Assembly: GCF_000787835.1 (NCBI RefSeq)
Contig: NZ_BBPP01000001.1
Location: 41,009-105,008 of the forward strand
Reading direction: 5' to 3'
Origin: Streptacidiphilus melanogenes
Lineage (GTDB): Bacteria; Actinomycetota; Actinomycetes; Streptomycetales; Streptomycetaceae
DNA length: 64,000 nucleotides
The first letter of the stretch is position 1. Each line of letters opens with the position of its first letter. Made by a program: the position numbers and the translations under genes. The notes below the pieces were generated by a model, which saw only the letters and a program-made list of their open reading frames with translations, was not told the DNA's origin and ran no database searches. Shown here piece after piece: positions 33,467 to 41,422 of this stretch.

Positions 33467-34830
33467 CCTCCCGCCGCAGCACCGCCACCACCCGCCGCAC
33501 CGCCCCGTCGGACGCGCCGTCGCTCGTCGGCGAGCGCTACGAGGTCGAGGTGGGCCCGGTGGCCCACGGCGGCCACTGCGTCGCCCGCCACGAGGGCCGG
33601 GTCCTGTTCGTCCGGCACGCGCTGCCGGGCGAGCTGGTGATCGCCGAGGTGACGGACGGCACGGCGTCCTCGCGCTTCCTGCGCGCGGACGCGGTGGAGG
33701 TGCTGCGGCCCGCCAAGGAGCGCGTCGCGCCGCCGTGCCCGTACGCGGGCCCTGGGCAGTGCGGCGGCTGCGACTGGCAGCACGTCACACCGGGCGGGCA
33801 GCGCAAGCTCAAGGTCGCGGTGCTGACCGAGCAACTGCGGAACCTCGCCGGGCTGACCCCGCAGGAGGCGGGCTGGGACGGCAGCGTCGAGCCCGCCCCC
33901 GGCGACAAGCTCCCGGCCGGTGAGGTGCCGGCCTGGCGCACCCGGGTGCAGTACGCGGTCGACCCGGCCACGGGCCGCGCCGGGCTGCGCCGCCACCGCT
34001 CGCACGAGGTGGTGCCCGTCGAGCGGTGCCTGATCGCGGCTCCGGGCGTGCAGGAGCTCGGGATCGAGCAGCGGGAGTGGCCGCAGATCGCGAGCGTCGA
34101 GGCGATCGCCGCCTCCGGCTCCTCCGACCGGGCCGTGATCCTCGTCCCGACGCCGGGCGGCCGTCTGCCGATCGTCGAGCTGGACAAGCCCGTCTCGGTG
34201 CAGCGCATCGACGACCAGGGCGGGTACCACCGCGTCCACGGCCGTGCCTTCGTGCGCGAGCGCGCGGCGGACCGCACCTGGCGGGTCAGCAACGGCGGCT
34301 TCTGGCAGATCCACCCGGCCTCGGCCGACACGCTCGTGAACGCCGTGCTGGACGGCCTGGAGCCGCGCGAGGGCGAGAACGCGCTCGACCTGTACTGCGG
34401 CGTCGGCCTGTTCGCGGGCGCGCTCGCGGACCGGCTCGGCGAGGACGGCGCGGTGCTCGGCATCGAGTCGAGCAAGCAGGCCGTTGCCGACGCCCGCCAC
34501 AACCTCGCCGACCTGATCGGCGAGCAGCGGGTGCGGATCGAGGCCGGCCAGGTCGAGAAGCTGCTGCCGCGCACGGGCATCGAGGAGACCGACCTGATCG
34601 TCCTGGACCCGCCGCGCTCCGGCGCGGGCCGGGAGACGGTGAAGCACCTGGCGGGCCTCGGCGCCCGTCGCATCGCCTACGTCGCCTGCGACCCGGCGGC
34701 GCTCGCCCGGGATCTCGCCTTCTTCGCCGCGTCCGGCTACCACCCGGTCCGGCTGCGGGCGTTCGACCTGTTCCCGATGACGCACCACTTCGAGTGCGTG
34801 GCGATTCTGGAGCCTCGCGGCGGGGAATGA
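33463..34830 (+). CDS. 23S rRNA/tRNA m5U methyltransferase (RlmD/TrmA family, TRAM domain)
   Basis: 455 residues. TRAM domain at about 22-85 (GERYEVEVGPVAHGGHCVAR). An Fe-S cluster cysteine group follows (C92, C100, C103 in CPYAGPGQCGGCDW, plus VERCLIA). The C-terminal SAM-binding Rossmann fold has DLYCGVGLFAGALA and LDPPRSGAGRETVK, and the catalytic Cys409 is in AYVACDPAALARDL. It forms 5-methyluridine in rRNA or tRNA; which site cannot be told. GTG 33463 overlaps the permease stop (GTGA), so it is translated from the same mRNA as the KimA-like protein. This coupling is common in Streptomyces by recollection. Confidence 0.9.
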   Translation: MTSRRSTATTRRTAPSDAPSLVGERYEVEVGPVAHGGHCVARHEGRVLFVRHALPGELVIAEVTDGTASSRFLRADAVEVLRPAKERVAPPCPYAGPGQCGGCDWQHVTPGGQRKLKVAVLTEQLRNLAGLTPQEAGWDGSVEPAPGDKLPAGEVPAWRTRVQYAVDPATGRAGLRRHRSHEVVPVERCLIAAPGVQELGIEQREWPQIASVEAIAASGSSDRAVILVPTPGGRLPIVELDKPVSVQRIDDQGGYHRVHGRAFVRERAADRTWRVSNGGFWQIHPASADTLVNAVLDGLEPREGENALDLYCGVGLFAGALADRLGEDGAVLGIESSKQAVADARHNLADLIGEQRVRIEAGQVEKLLPRTGIEETDLIVLDPPRSGAGRETVKHLAGLGARRIAYVACDPAALARDLAFFAASGYHPVRLRAFDLFPMTHHFECVAILEPRGGE

Positions 34831-34870
34831 CCCCTGCTACCGGTCCTGTCCGAAAACCGCCCCTTCCTGT

Positions 34871-34892
34871 GCTAGCAGAAACGCGCTAGCTT
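34871..34892. promoter_or_regulatory. repeated GCTAGC operator and -10 box of toxin-antitoxin operon
   Basis: Two copies of the palindrome GCTAGC (34871-34876 and 34885-34890) are spaced 14 bp start to start. The second overlaps TAGCTT (34887-34892), which sits 6 nt before the ATG at 34899. There is no Shine-Dalgarno. The layout predicts a leaderless antitoxin mRNA under autoregulation by the RHH protein. Confidence 0.55.
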
Positions 34893-34898
34893 CAACGT

Positions 34899-35135
34899 AT
34901 GAGTAAAAAACAGTTGAATGTCCGGGTTGACGCCACCACGGCCGAGATCGCGCGCACGAGGGCGGAACAGGAGGGGATCAGCATGAACCAGTACATCGAG
35001 AAGCTGGTCCAGCAGGACATGGGTGAGACAGGACGCGCCTTCGTGGACGCCGCGGCGCAGTTCATGAAGGAGTACGAGGCGGTCTTCCTCGCGGAGTTCG
35101 GCGGAGACCGAGAGGGCCCGGGACAGCGGCGTTGA
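34899..35135 (+). CDS. ribbon-helix-helix antitoxin (Arc/HicB-like)
   Basis: 78 residues. The first 42 residues (MSKKQLNVRVDATTAEIART...GISMNQYIEKLVQQD) form a ribbon-helix-helix DNA-binding motif: strand QLNVRVD, helix, turn, helix. The C-terminal half is a charged helix that probably binds the toxin. It is a known Streptomyces antitoxin type found before Doc-like genes. Its codons start AT-rich (ATGAGTAAAAAACAG). The TGA overlaps the toxin's Shine-Dalgarno sequence GAAAGGA (35134-35140), which should couple synthesis. It lies between two RNA methyltransferase genes. Confidence 0.8.
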   Translation: MSKKQLNVRVDATTAEIARTRAEQEGISMNQYIEKLVQQDMGETGRAFVDAAAQFMKEYEAVFLAEFGGDREGPGQRR

Positions 35136-35148
35136 AAGGATCCAGTCG

Positions 35149-35616
35149 TTGACTGTCAATGTCGAGATCGACCTGTCCTGGCTGCTCATGGTCGCCGAGC
35201 AGTACACACCGGGCGACCCCCGGGTCACCGACTACGGCTCCCTCGTCGCGGCGGTGACCCGGCATCAGGCCGAGATCTTCGACGTCCTCGTCTACCCCGA
35301 ACCCGAGGACCGCGCGGCCGCGCTGATGCACCAACTGATCAGGGTGCCCGCGCTGGAGCGCAACAACGAACTGTTCGCGACGGCCGTGGCCTTCGCCTAC
35401 CTGGTTGCCGGCGGCGCCACGGTGGCCACCACGACCCGCGAGATGCGCGCCCTCTCCCGGGCCGTCCGGGAAGGGCGCCTCGGCGTCGGCGGCACGGCGC
35501 AGCGGCTGGCCGGCTGGGTCGTCGACCAGACTCCTGAGGGCGTCTCCGAACGTGCCGACGACGATTCCGACGACCCCGACGAGGAGTCGGGCGAGGAAGG
35601 CTCCGGCGAGGACTGA
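35149..35616 (+). CDS. Doc/Fic-like toxin component with degenerate active site
   Basis: 155 residues from a TTG start 8 nt after GAAAGGA. The fold pattern follows Doc: an N-terminal helix pair (LSWLLMVAEQYTPGDPRVTDYG), the AEIFDV region, then LIRVPALERNNELFATAVAFAYLV, which aligns with the Fic/Doc signature HxFx(D/E)xNKR. Only the central Asn is kept: His, Lys and Arg positions are replaced. So the protein is probably a Doc relative that no longer transfers phosphate or AMP in the usual manner, or uses another chemistry. It has an acidic C-terminal tail of 25 residues. The upstream RHH gene makes a toxin-antitoxin pair likely. Confidence 0.7.
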   Translation: MTVNVEIDLSWLLMVAEQYTPGDPRVTDYGSLVAAVTRHQAEIFDVLVYPEPEDRAAALMHQLIRVPALERNNELFATAVAFAYLVAGGATVATTTREMRALSRAVREGRLGVGGTAQRLAGWVVDQTPEGVSERADDDSDDPDEESGEEGSGED

Positions 35617-35636
35617 CCGGCGAGGACCACCGCACC

Positions 35637-36467
35637 ATGCTCCACGACATCGTCCCCTGGCTGCGCTGCCCGCTCTGCCGCGCCGAGTTGACGCTCGACC
35701 AGAGCGCCCTGCGCTGCCCCGCGCGTCACTCCTTCGACGTGGCCAGACAGGGCTACGCCAACCTGCTCCCCGGCGGCGCCCACACCGGCACCGGCGATAC
35801 CGCGGCCATGGTCGCCGCCCGCGTCGACTTCCTCGGCGCCGGCCACTACGCGCCGATCGCCGACGCGCTCGCCGCCGCCGTCCCGGCCGGGACGCAGCGC
35901 CTCGTCGACCTCGGCGCGGGCACCGGCTCCTACCTGGCGCGGGTCCTCGACGCGGTGCCCGCGGCGCACGGACTGGCCCTGGACATCTCCAAGTTCGCGC
36001 TGCGCCGGGCGGCGAAGGCCCACCCGCGCGCGGGCGCGGTCGTCTGCGACGCCTGGCGGCCCCTACCGCTGCGGGACGGCGTGGCGGACGTGGTGCTGAA
36101 CGTCTTCGCGCCGCGCCGGGGCGAGGAGATCCGGCGGGTGCTGCGACCGGGCGGACTGCTGCTCGTCGTGACCCCGACGCCGCGCCACCTGGCCGAGCTG
36201 GTCCGGGAACTGGGCCTGCTCGGCGTCGACGACCGCAAGGACGAACGCCTCGCCAAGGCCCTGGAGCCGCACCTGGCCCCGGTCGGCGCCGAGAATCACA
36301 CCTTCACGATGAAGCTCACGCACACCGAGGTGGCCACCGTCGTCGGCATGGGCCCGAGCGCCTGGCACACGGACGCGGCGGCCCTGACGGAACGGATCGC
36401 CGCCCTGCCCGACCCGGTCCCCGTCACGGCGTCGGTGACCCTCAGCCGCTTCGTCGCGCCCGCCTGA
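35637..36467 (+). CDS. 23S rRNA (guanine-N1)-methyltransferase, RlmA family
   Basis: 276 residues. An N-terminal zinc module (C11, C14, C27, H31 in CPLC...CPARHSFD) precedes a class I SAM fold with LVDLGAGTGSYLARVL and a C-terminal segment. Members methylate N1 of G745/G748 in 23S rRNA; in actinomycetes one branch (TlrB) gives tylosin resistance, so antibiotic protection is possible. The start ATG is 21 bp after the toxin gene. Zinc ligands and catalytic fold appear intact. Confidence 0.88.
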   Translation: MLHDIVPWLRCPLCRAELTLDQSALRCPARHSFDVARQGYANLLPGGAHTGTGDTAAMVAARVDFLGAGHYAPIADALAAAVPAGTQRLVDLGAGTGSYLARVLDAVPAAHGLALDISKFALRRAAKAHPRAGAVVCDAWRPLPLRDGVADVVLNVFAPRRGEEIRRVLRPGGLLLVVTPTPRHLAELVRELGLLGVDDRKDERLAKALEPHLAPVGAENHTFTMKLTHTEVATVVGMGPSAWHTDAAALTERIAALPDPVPVTASVTLSRFVAPA

Positions 36468-36848
36468 GCGGCCGAGAGCCGCGGCTCACCGCCCGCGAGC
36501 AGGCGGCCCGGGAGCGACGCCGCACGGCGGACCGGTGCGCCGCGCGAGAGGCGCGGCTCCGCTCGACGGACCGGGCGCGGGTCGCGGCCCTGCCGGGTGT
36601 TGGCGCGCAGTGCTCCACTCGCCGCCTGCCACGCGCGCGGCTCCGGTCGGCGGACCGGGGCTCGGGCCCGTACCCTCCCGGGGTGGCGCGGGGGTGCCCT
36701 GTTTCCGGCCGCGTGACCGGGCCGGCCGCGCCTCGGGCCGGCTCTCCGCGTTCCTGGCGCGCCCCGGCGTCCTGCGGCGTCCCCCGGCGGGGTGGATCAT
36801 CCGCTGGCGAGACGTTTCCGCAGGTCATCGTCGTAATAGGCTCGCGCT
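36468..36848. other. 381-bp intergenic region with diverged direct repeat
   Basis: No gene is supported. Two similar blocks, GCGCGGCTCCGCTCGACGGA at 36551 and GCGCGGCTCCGGTCGGCGGA at 36635, are 84 bp apart. The last 12 bp hold the TAGGCT promoter box of the next gene. Confidence 0.5.
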
Positions 36849-36849
36849 G
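36837..36849 (+). promoter_or_regulatory. -10 box of predicted leaderless transcript (ATP-binding protein)
   Basis: TAGGCT, the classical Streptomyces -10 hexamer, at 36837-36842, 6 nt, then GTG at 36849. No Shine-Dalgarno. Confidence 0.65.
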
Positions 36850-37997
36850 TGCCTCTTCGCCCCGCGCTGACCGAGCTGAGACCGACCGCCTTCAAGTCCT
36901 TCCGCGACGCCGTTCTCCCGCTCGACGCGGTGACCCTGGTGCACGGCGCGCCGGGCGCGGGCAAGTCCAACGCCCTGGAGGCGCTGGTCGTGCTCGCCGT
37001 CCTGGCCGAGGGCGAGGACGCGGGCACGGCCCTGGCCGCCGCCCGCGGCGGAGCGGCGGGGTGCGTGCCCTTCGGGGAGGACACGGTCCGGCTCGGCTGC
37101 TCGGTGGACGGGCCGCACGGGGAGGCGCGTCTGGACGTCACCGTGCGGGTCGAGGGTGACGCCGCGGTCGTCGTCGGGGAGCGTCTCGCGCTCGGCGGCC
37201 GGCTGCTGGTGACCACGGGCGCGGTCGACCCGGTCGCCGGACGGATCGACGTCGCCTGGCACAGCGACGGGCGTCAGGGCGACATCCGCGCGCCGCTCTC
37301 CGCATCCGCGCTCGTCACCGCCCAACTGCCGCTGCGCGTCGCGGGAGCGACGACGGGGGAGCGGCTGGTGCTCGGCGCGGCCGAGCAGGTGCTCACCGCG
37401 CTGCGCGAGATCTTCGCCCTCGACCCCGCGCCGGCCAGGATGCGCGCGTGGGTCCGGGCCGACGACGACGCCCGCCTGCGCGGCACCGCCGAGAACCTCT
37501 CGGCGGTGATCGCCAGGATCGAGGGCGAGTGCCGGATCCGCTTCGGCAAACTCGTGCAGGCGGCTCGGGAGATGAGCGCCGTCCCGGTCAGCGGCCTCGG
37601 CGCGCTGCGCCGCAGCGAGGGCGACGGGGCCGCGTGGGTCTGCGCCGCCTTGGACGAGCCGGGCGGACGCCGCGTCGCGGCGGACACCCTCCCCTCCGGA
37701 GCCCTGCGCCAACTGGCCTTCGCCACCGCGCTGCTGACCGGTCCCGGGGTGCTGCAGATGAGCCCGGCCGCCGAGATCCCGGACGCGGAGCGCCTGCTGC
37801 AGATCCTCGCGGACGGCCTCGACCTCGGCCTGCCGCCGGAGCGCACCGCCGCGCTGCTCTCGCTCGCGACGGAGGTGGCCGCGCGCGGCCATGTGCGCTT
37901 GCTGGCCACGGCGGGCGTCCCGGTCTCCGTCCCGGGCGTGCGCACGCTGCTGTGCCGTCGTGACGAGGCGGGGTACAGCGTGTTTCGGGGAGAATGA
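36849..37997 (+). CDS. ATP-binding protein with RecF/SMC-like N terminus
   Basis: 382 residues. N terminus: LRPTAFKSFRDAVLPLDAVTLVHGAPGAGKSNALEALVVL, with Walker A GAPGAGKS at residues 33-40, in the arrangement typical of RecF/AAA_21/Rad50-type ATPases (FKSFRDA before the P-loop). The remaining part has an LSGALRQLAF-like segment (TLPSGALRQLAFATALL) in the position of an ABC signature. No clear Walker B acidic pair is visible, so the fold may be partly degenerate. Function unknown, perhaps DNA-related. The next gene begins 6 bp after the stop. Confidence 0.75.
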   Translation: MPLRPALTELRPTAFKSFRDAVLPLDAVTLVHGAPGAGKSNALEALVVLAVLAEGEDAGTALAAARGGAAGCVPFGEDTVRLGCSVDGPHGEARLDVTVRVEGDAAVVVGERLALGGRLLVTTGAVDPVAGRIDVAWHSDGRQGDIRAPLSASALVTAQLPLRVAGATTGERLVLGAAEQVLTALREIFALDPAPARMRAWVRADDDARLRGTAENLSAVIARIEGECRIRFGKLVQAAREMSAVPVSGLGALRRSEGDGAAWVCAALDEPGGRRVAADTLPSGALRQLAFATALLTGPGVLQMSPAAEIPDAERLLQILADGLDLGLPPERTAALLSLATEVAARGHVRLLATAGVPVSVPGVRTLLCRRDEAGYSVFRGE

Positions 37998-38002
37998 TCC
38001 GC

Positions 38003-38449
38003 ATGGACGCATCCACGCCGCAGGACGAGCAGCCGCAGAGCGAGCAGCCGCAGGGCGGCCAGGGACCGGGCGGGCAGGGACCGGGGCGGCGGGGACCGGC
38101 CGGGTCCGAGCAGGGCCTGACGGTCGAGGTGCTCATGGAGCGGCTGCGGGCCTTCGCTGCGGCGCGGAACTGGCAGCCGTACCACACGCCGAAGAACCTG
38201 GTCGCGGCGCTCAGCGTGGAGGCGGCCGAACTGCTGGAGATCTTCCAGTGGTTGACCCCGGAGCAGGCCGCCGAGGTGATGAGCCACCCCAGGCGCGCGC
38301 ATCAGGTCGAGGACGAGGTGGCGGACGTCCTCGCCTACCTGCTGCAGTTCTGCGGTGTTCTGGGCGTCGATCCGCTGGCCGCACTGGCCGCGAAGATCGA
38401 GCGCAACGAGCTGCGCTTCCCGGCGGCGGAGCCGCAACCACTGGACTGA
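38003..38449 (+). CDS. MazG-like nucleotide pyrophosphohydrolase
   Basis: 148 residues. A low-complexity Gln/Pro/Gly N terminus of 38 residues is followed by a compact all-alpha NTP-PPase domain: LVAALSVEAAELLEIFQWLTPEQ and HQVEDEVADVLAYLLQFC carry the conserved Glu/Asp metal ligands (ExxE and ExxD pattern). Such proteins (MazG/RS21-C6 class) hydrolyse non-canonical or damaged (d)NTPs to monophosphates. ATG 38003 is preferred because GGGGAG lies 10 nt upstream; ATG 37994 overlaps the preceding stop but has only 1 nt spacing. Confidence 0.85.
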   Translation: MDASTPQDEQPQSEQPQGGQGPGGQGPGRRGPAGSEQGLTVEVLMERLRAFAAARNWQPYHTPKNLVAALSVEAAELLEIFQWLTPEQAAEVMSHPRRAHQVEDEVADVLAYLLQFCGVLGVDPLAALAAKIERNELRFPAAEPQPLD

Positions 38450-38626
38450 GCGGCACGGTCACTCACTCCTGCGGGTGGCCGGGTTTTCCACATCCCCCGG
38501 GTTGTCCACAGATCGCGGGCGGCCGCGGACGGCGGTCGGCCCTCGGGCGGAGTCTGGGTCCATCAGAAGGTGGGCGCGGACGGGGATCCCGTCGGCCCGA
38601 CCCGGACCTGAGGGGTGGGTGGCGTC

Positions 38627-39205
38627 ATGGAAGCACAGCGACTGATCAAGACGACCCGGCACGCGCTGGTGGAGGCGCGGTCCGCGACGGACGTCACGGT
38701 GGAGGCGTGGCAGGCGTGCCGCGTCACCGAGGCCGTGGCGCAGGCGGCGGCCCTGGCGCTGACGGACCGGGCGCTGGGGGGCGGCCCCGGCTGCGGGCCG
38801 GTGGAGATCGCCCGGGCGCTGGCCGAGGCGGGCGCCCACGCCGCCGAGTGCATCGGCCGTCCGCCGGACGAGCCGGTGACGGGCGACCGGGCCGCCAGGC
38901 TCAGCGAGCTGGCGGATCCCCTGGCGACGGTGCGGGAGCTGCGCGTGCTGCTGCGGGAGGTGTGCCAGTCGCTGCTGGTGGTCGCTCTCGGGGCGGAGGA
39001 GCAGAGCCTTTACTGGTCCTGCGTGGACGGCGTCGACGCCGCCTTCGAGGCCCGCGAGCTCGCCACCGAGCTGATGGGCGCGCTCGGCGAGGAGCCGCCG
39101 GACCCGGCGGCCACCGAACCGGCCGGGGTGACCGAGGCGGCCGAAGGGTCGAGCGAGGAGGGGCTGGCGCGCGTCGGCGTCAGGCTCGATCCGCCTCCGG
39201 GGTGA
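38627..39205 (+). CDS. DUF6099-type conserved hypothetical protein
   Basis: 192 residues, almost wholly alpha-helical by sequence: MEAQRLIKTTRHALVEARSATDVTVEAWQ..., with repeated helices about 25 residues long and an acidic C-terminal tail. It resembles the Streptomyces family I know as DUF6099; function unknown. ATG 38627 is used; the GTG/ATG-rich upstream codons are not conserved. The 3' end runs 26 bp into the 3' end of the opposite-strand gene at 39180, so the two mRNAs overlap tail to tail. Confidence 0.7.
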   Translation: MEAQRLIKTTRHALVEARSATDVTVEAWQACRVTEAVAQAAALALTDRALGGGPGCGPVEIARALAEAGAHAAECIGRPPDEPVTGDRAARLSELADPLATVRELRVLLREVCQSLLVVALGAEEQSLYWSCVDGVDAAFEARELATELMGALGEEPPDPAATEPAGVTEAAEGSSEEGLARVGVRLDPPPG

Positions 39206-39350
39206 AGGTCCCGCCCTCCAGGTCCTCCTCGGCGGCCCGGGCCGCCGAGGGCTGCAGCTCGGCGTCGAGCTGGACCAGGTCGGCGCTGAGCGCGGCCAGC
39301 ATCTGCTCCATCTGCGCCAGCAGATTCTGTGGGTTCGGTGGTTCGGACAT
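39180..39350 (-). CDS. small coiled-coil hypothetical protein (56 aa)
   Basis: 56 residues, MSEPPNPQNLLAQMEQMLAA..., with hydrophobic residues spaced as a short coiled coil in the N-terminal two thirds and an acidic tail. GAGGAGGA lies about 13 nt before the ATG. Comparable short proteins occur beside dapD or MazG-like genes in Streptomyces from memory. Overlaps by 26 bp the end of the gene on the other strand. Confidence 0.55.
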   Translation of the reverse strand: MSEPPNPQNLLAQMEQMLAALSADLVQLDAELQPSAARAAEEDLEGGTFTPEADRA

Positions 39351-39530
39351 GGCTGGGCTGATCCTCCTCGGAGCGGGGACGGCACCGGCGTCCAGTGCCG
39401 GTCCCGTGCGGCCAACGATCAGACCAACCGACCGGTCACTCCCCGTCACACCCAAGAGCGCACCCGCCCGCGGCAGTTCACCCCCTAGCGGGACGCCGTT
39501 CGAACGGGGCGTCCTCGCCTGCTGGAGCCT

Positions 39531-39565
39531 CGTCAGGGGCGGGGCGCTGCCCCGCGCCCCTGACG
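39531..39565. terminator. hairpin downstream of dapD
   Basis: CGTCAGGGGCG (39531-39541) pairs perfectly with CGCCCCTGACG (39555-39565), and GGGC with GCCC inside. It is 40 bp past the dapD stop. The arms resemble the dispersed GGGGCGCG repeat family. Confidence 0.65.
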
Positions 39566-39605
39566 GGTCCGCAGCTGACCGAGCGTCCGCAACCGGACGT
39601 CCGCC

Positions 39606-40616
39606 TCAGTTGTGCGCGTGCAGGTCCGCGTTCAGACCGCCCCAGCTGCCGCTGCGGGCGATGACCTCGACCGCGCCCGACTGGGAGTTGCGGCGGAACA
39701 GGAGGTTCGACTGACCGGACAGCTCGACGGCCTTGGCCACGCTGCCGTCGGGGGTGGTGACCCGGGTGCCCGCGGTCACGTAGAGGCCGGCCTCGACGAC
39801 GCAGTCGTCGCCGAGGGAGATGCCGATACCGGCGTTCGCGCCGAGCAGGCACCGCTGGCCCACCGAGACGACCTGCTTGCCGCCACCGGACAGCGTGCCC
39901 ATGATCGACGAGCCGCCGCCGATGTCGCTGTGGTCGCCGACGACCACACCGGCCGAGATGCGGCCCTCGACCATGGAGGTGCCGAGCGTCCCGGCGTTGA
40001 AGTTGACGAAGCCCTCGTGCATCACGGTGGTGCCCTCGGCCAGGTGCGCGCCGAGGCGGACGCGGTCCGCGTGGGCGATCCGGACGCCGGTGGGGGCGAC
40101 GTAGTCGGTCATGCGCGGGAACTTGTCGATCCCGTAGACGGCCAGCTGGCCGCCCTCCGCGCGCACCGAGAGGCGCGTCGCCTCGACCTGGGCGACGGGG
40201 ACGGGGCCGATGCTGGTCCAGGCGACGTTGGCCAGCAGGCCGAAGATCCCGTCCAGGTTCTGGCCGTGCGGCTGGACCAGGCGGTGGCTCAGCAGGTGGA
40301 GGCGCAGGTACACGTCGTGGGTGTCCAGCGGCTTGTCGTCGAGCGAGCCGATCACCGTGCGGACCGCGATCACCTCGACCCCCCGGCGCGGGTCCACCCG
40401 GAGGGCGGCGGCCGCGCCGCTGCCCAGCTCCGCCTCGGCCTGCTCAGCGGTCAGGCGGACGGACCCGGCCGGGCCGGACTCCTCCGACCCCGCCGCGACC
40501 AGCTTCGGCGCGGGGAACCAGGTGTCGAGGACGGTGCCGTCGGCGGCGAGGGTGGCCAGGCCGACGCCGGTGGCGCCGCCCGTGGGAGCGGTGGAGGTGG
40601 AGGTCTCAGTAGTCAC
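39606..40616 (-). CDS. dapD: 2,3,4,5-tetrahydropyridine-2,6-dicarboxylate N-succinyltransferase
   Basis: 336 residues, the length of the actinobacterial DapD form. Transfers succinyl from succinyl-CoA to tetrahydrodipicolinate in the lysine/meso-diaminopimelate pathway, so it feeds peptidoglycan and lysine. An N-terminal domain ([20 protein letters not shown]) is followed by a left-handed beta-helix of hexapeptide repeats (for example [20 protein letters not shown]) and a C-terminal domain. [20 protein letters not shown] fits the acyl-CoA binding area. Divergent from the isochorismatase-like gene with 163 bp between. Confidence 0.95.
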   Translation of the reverse strand: MTTETSTSTAPTGGATGVGLATLAADGTVLDTWFPAPKLVAAGSEESGPAGSVRLTAEQAEAELGSGAAAALRVDPRRGVEVIAVRTVIGSLDDKPLDTHDVYLRLHLLSHRLVQPHGQNLDGIFGLLANVAWTSIGPVPVAQVEATRLSVRAEGGQLAVYGIDKFPRMTDYVAPTGVRIAHADRVRLGAHLAEGTTVMHEGFVNFNAGTLGTSMVEGRISAGVVVGDHSDIGGGSSIMGTLSGGGKQVVSVGQRCLLGANAGIGISLGDDCVVEAGLYVTAGTRVTTPDGSVAKAVELSGQSNLLFRRNSQSGAVEVIARSGSWGGLNADLHAHN

Positions 40617-40779
40617 GCCTGAACGCTAACCAATCGGGCGGACGGATGCCGAACCCGTCCCGCTGGACGGACTGCGTGTCCGCCCTGCGGCGACCGCCGC
40701 CGGGGGTGACCGGATCGTTCCGGTGCTCGACCCGATGCGGCCTTATCAAAGAGCATCGTTCGAGGCCAGACTAGGTCTC

Positions 40780-41331
40780 ATGAGTCGCGCACTGATCGTC
40801 ATCGATGTCCAGGAATCGTTCCGCGCCCGTGCCGAGGGGCCCGAGGGGTGGGCGGGGATCGACAACCCCAAGATCGCCGAGCCGGTCAACCGGCTGGTCC
40901 GGCTGGCCCGCCGGCAGGGCGACACCGTCGTCTGGGTCCTGCACGAGGAGCCGGGCACCGGGACCTCGTTCGACCCGGCCAGCGGCCACGTCCGGCTGCT
41001 GGACGAGCTGGAGCAGCCGGTCGACGGCGAGATCACCGTCCGCAAGACCAGTCACAACGCGTTCACGACCACCAGCCTGCAGCAGCAGCTGACCGAGCGG
41101 GGCGTGACCGAGCTGGTCCTCTGCGGCATCCGCACCGAGCAGTGCGTGGAGACCACCACGCGCGTGGGCAGCGACTTCGGCTACCGCTGCACCTTCGTCA
41201 CCGACGCCACCACCACCCACCCGATCGGTTCGCTGAGCGCCGCCGCCGTCATCGAGCGCACCGAGGCGGTGCTGCGGGGCCGCTTCGCCGAGATCGCCAC
41301 CGTCGACGAGCTGGTTGCCGCCGCCGGGTGA
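40780..41331 (+). CDS. isochorismatase-family cysteine hydrolase
   Basis: 183 residues. The triad of the family is visible: D9 (VIDVQESF), K89 (VRKTSHNAF) and C122 (CGIRTEQCVETT). Such enzymes hydrolyse isochorismate, nicotinamide or N-carbamoyl compounds; the substrate is unknown. ATG 40780 has only a weakly placed GAGG. The nine bases before it include AGAC-TAG-GTCT, an odd-centred palindrome that could be an operator. A GlxA-type regulator follows 91 bp downstream on the same strand, a common pairing. Confidence 0.88.
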   Translation: MSRALIVIDVQESFRARAEGPEGWAGIDNPKIAEPVNRLVRLARRQGDTVVWVLHEEPGTGTSFDPASGHVRLLDELEQPVDGEITVRKTSHNAFTTTSLQQQLTERGVTELVLCGIRTEQCVETTTRVGSDFGYRCTFVTDATTTHPIGSLSAAAVIERTEAVLRGRFAEIATVDELVAAAG

Positions 41332-41422
41332 CGAGCAGGTCACACGGGCCGTGGGGGCCATGGGGGGCCTGGCGGGCGAAGGGGGGCGAAGGGGGGTGAC
41401 GGGGTTGGGCGATGATGGGCCG

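Noticed and set aside
36480-36840. Remnant of a coding region with repeated Arg-rich segments
   Set aside because: Open only because of GC bias. No start with a ribosome-binding site and no recognisable protein family; recorded as intergenic with a diverged repeat.
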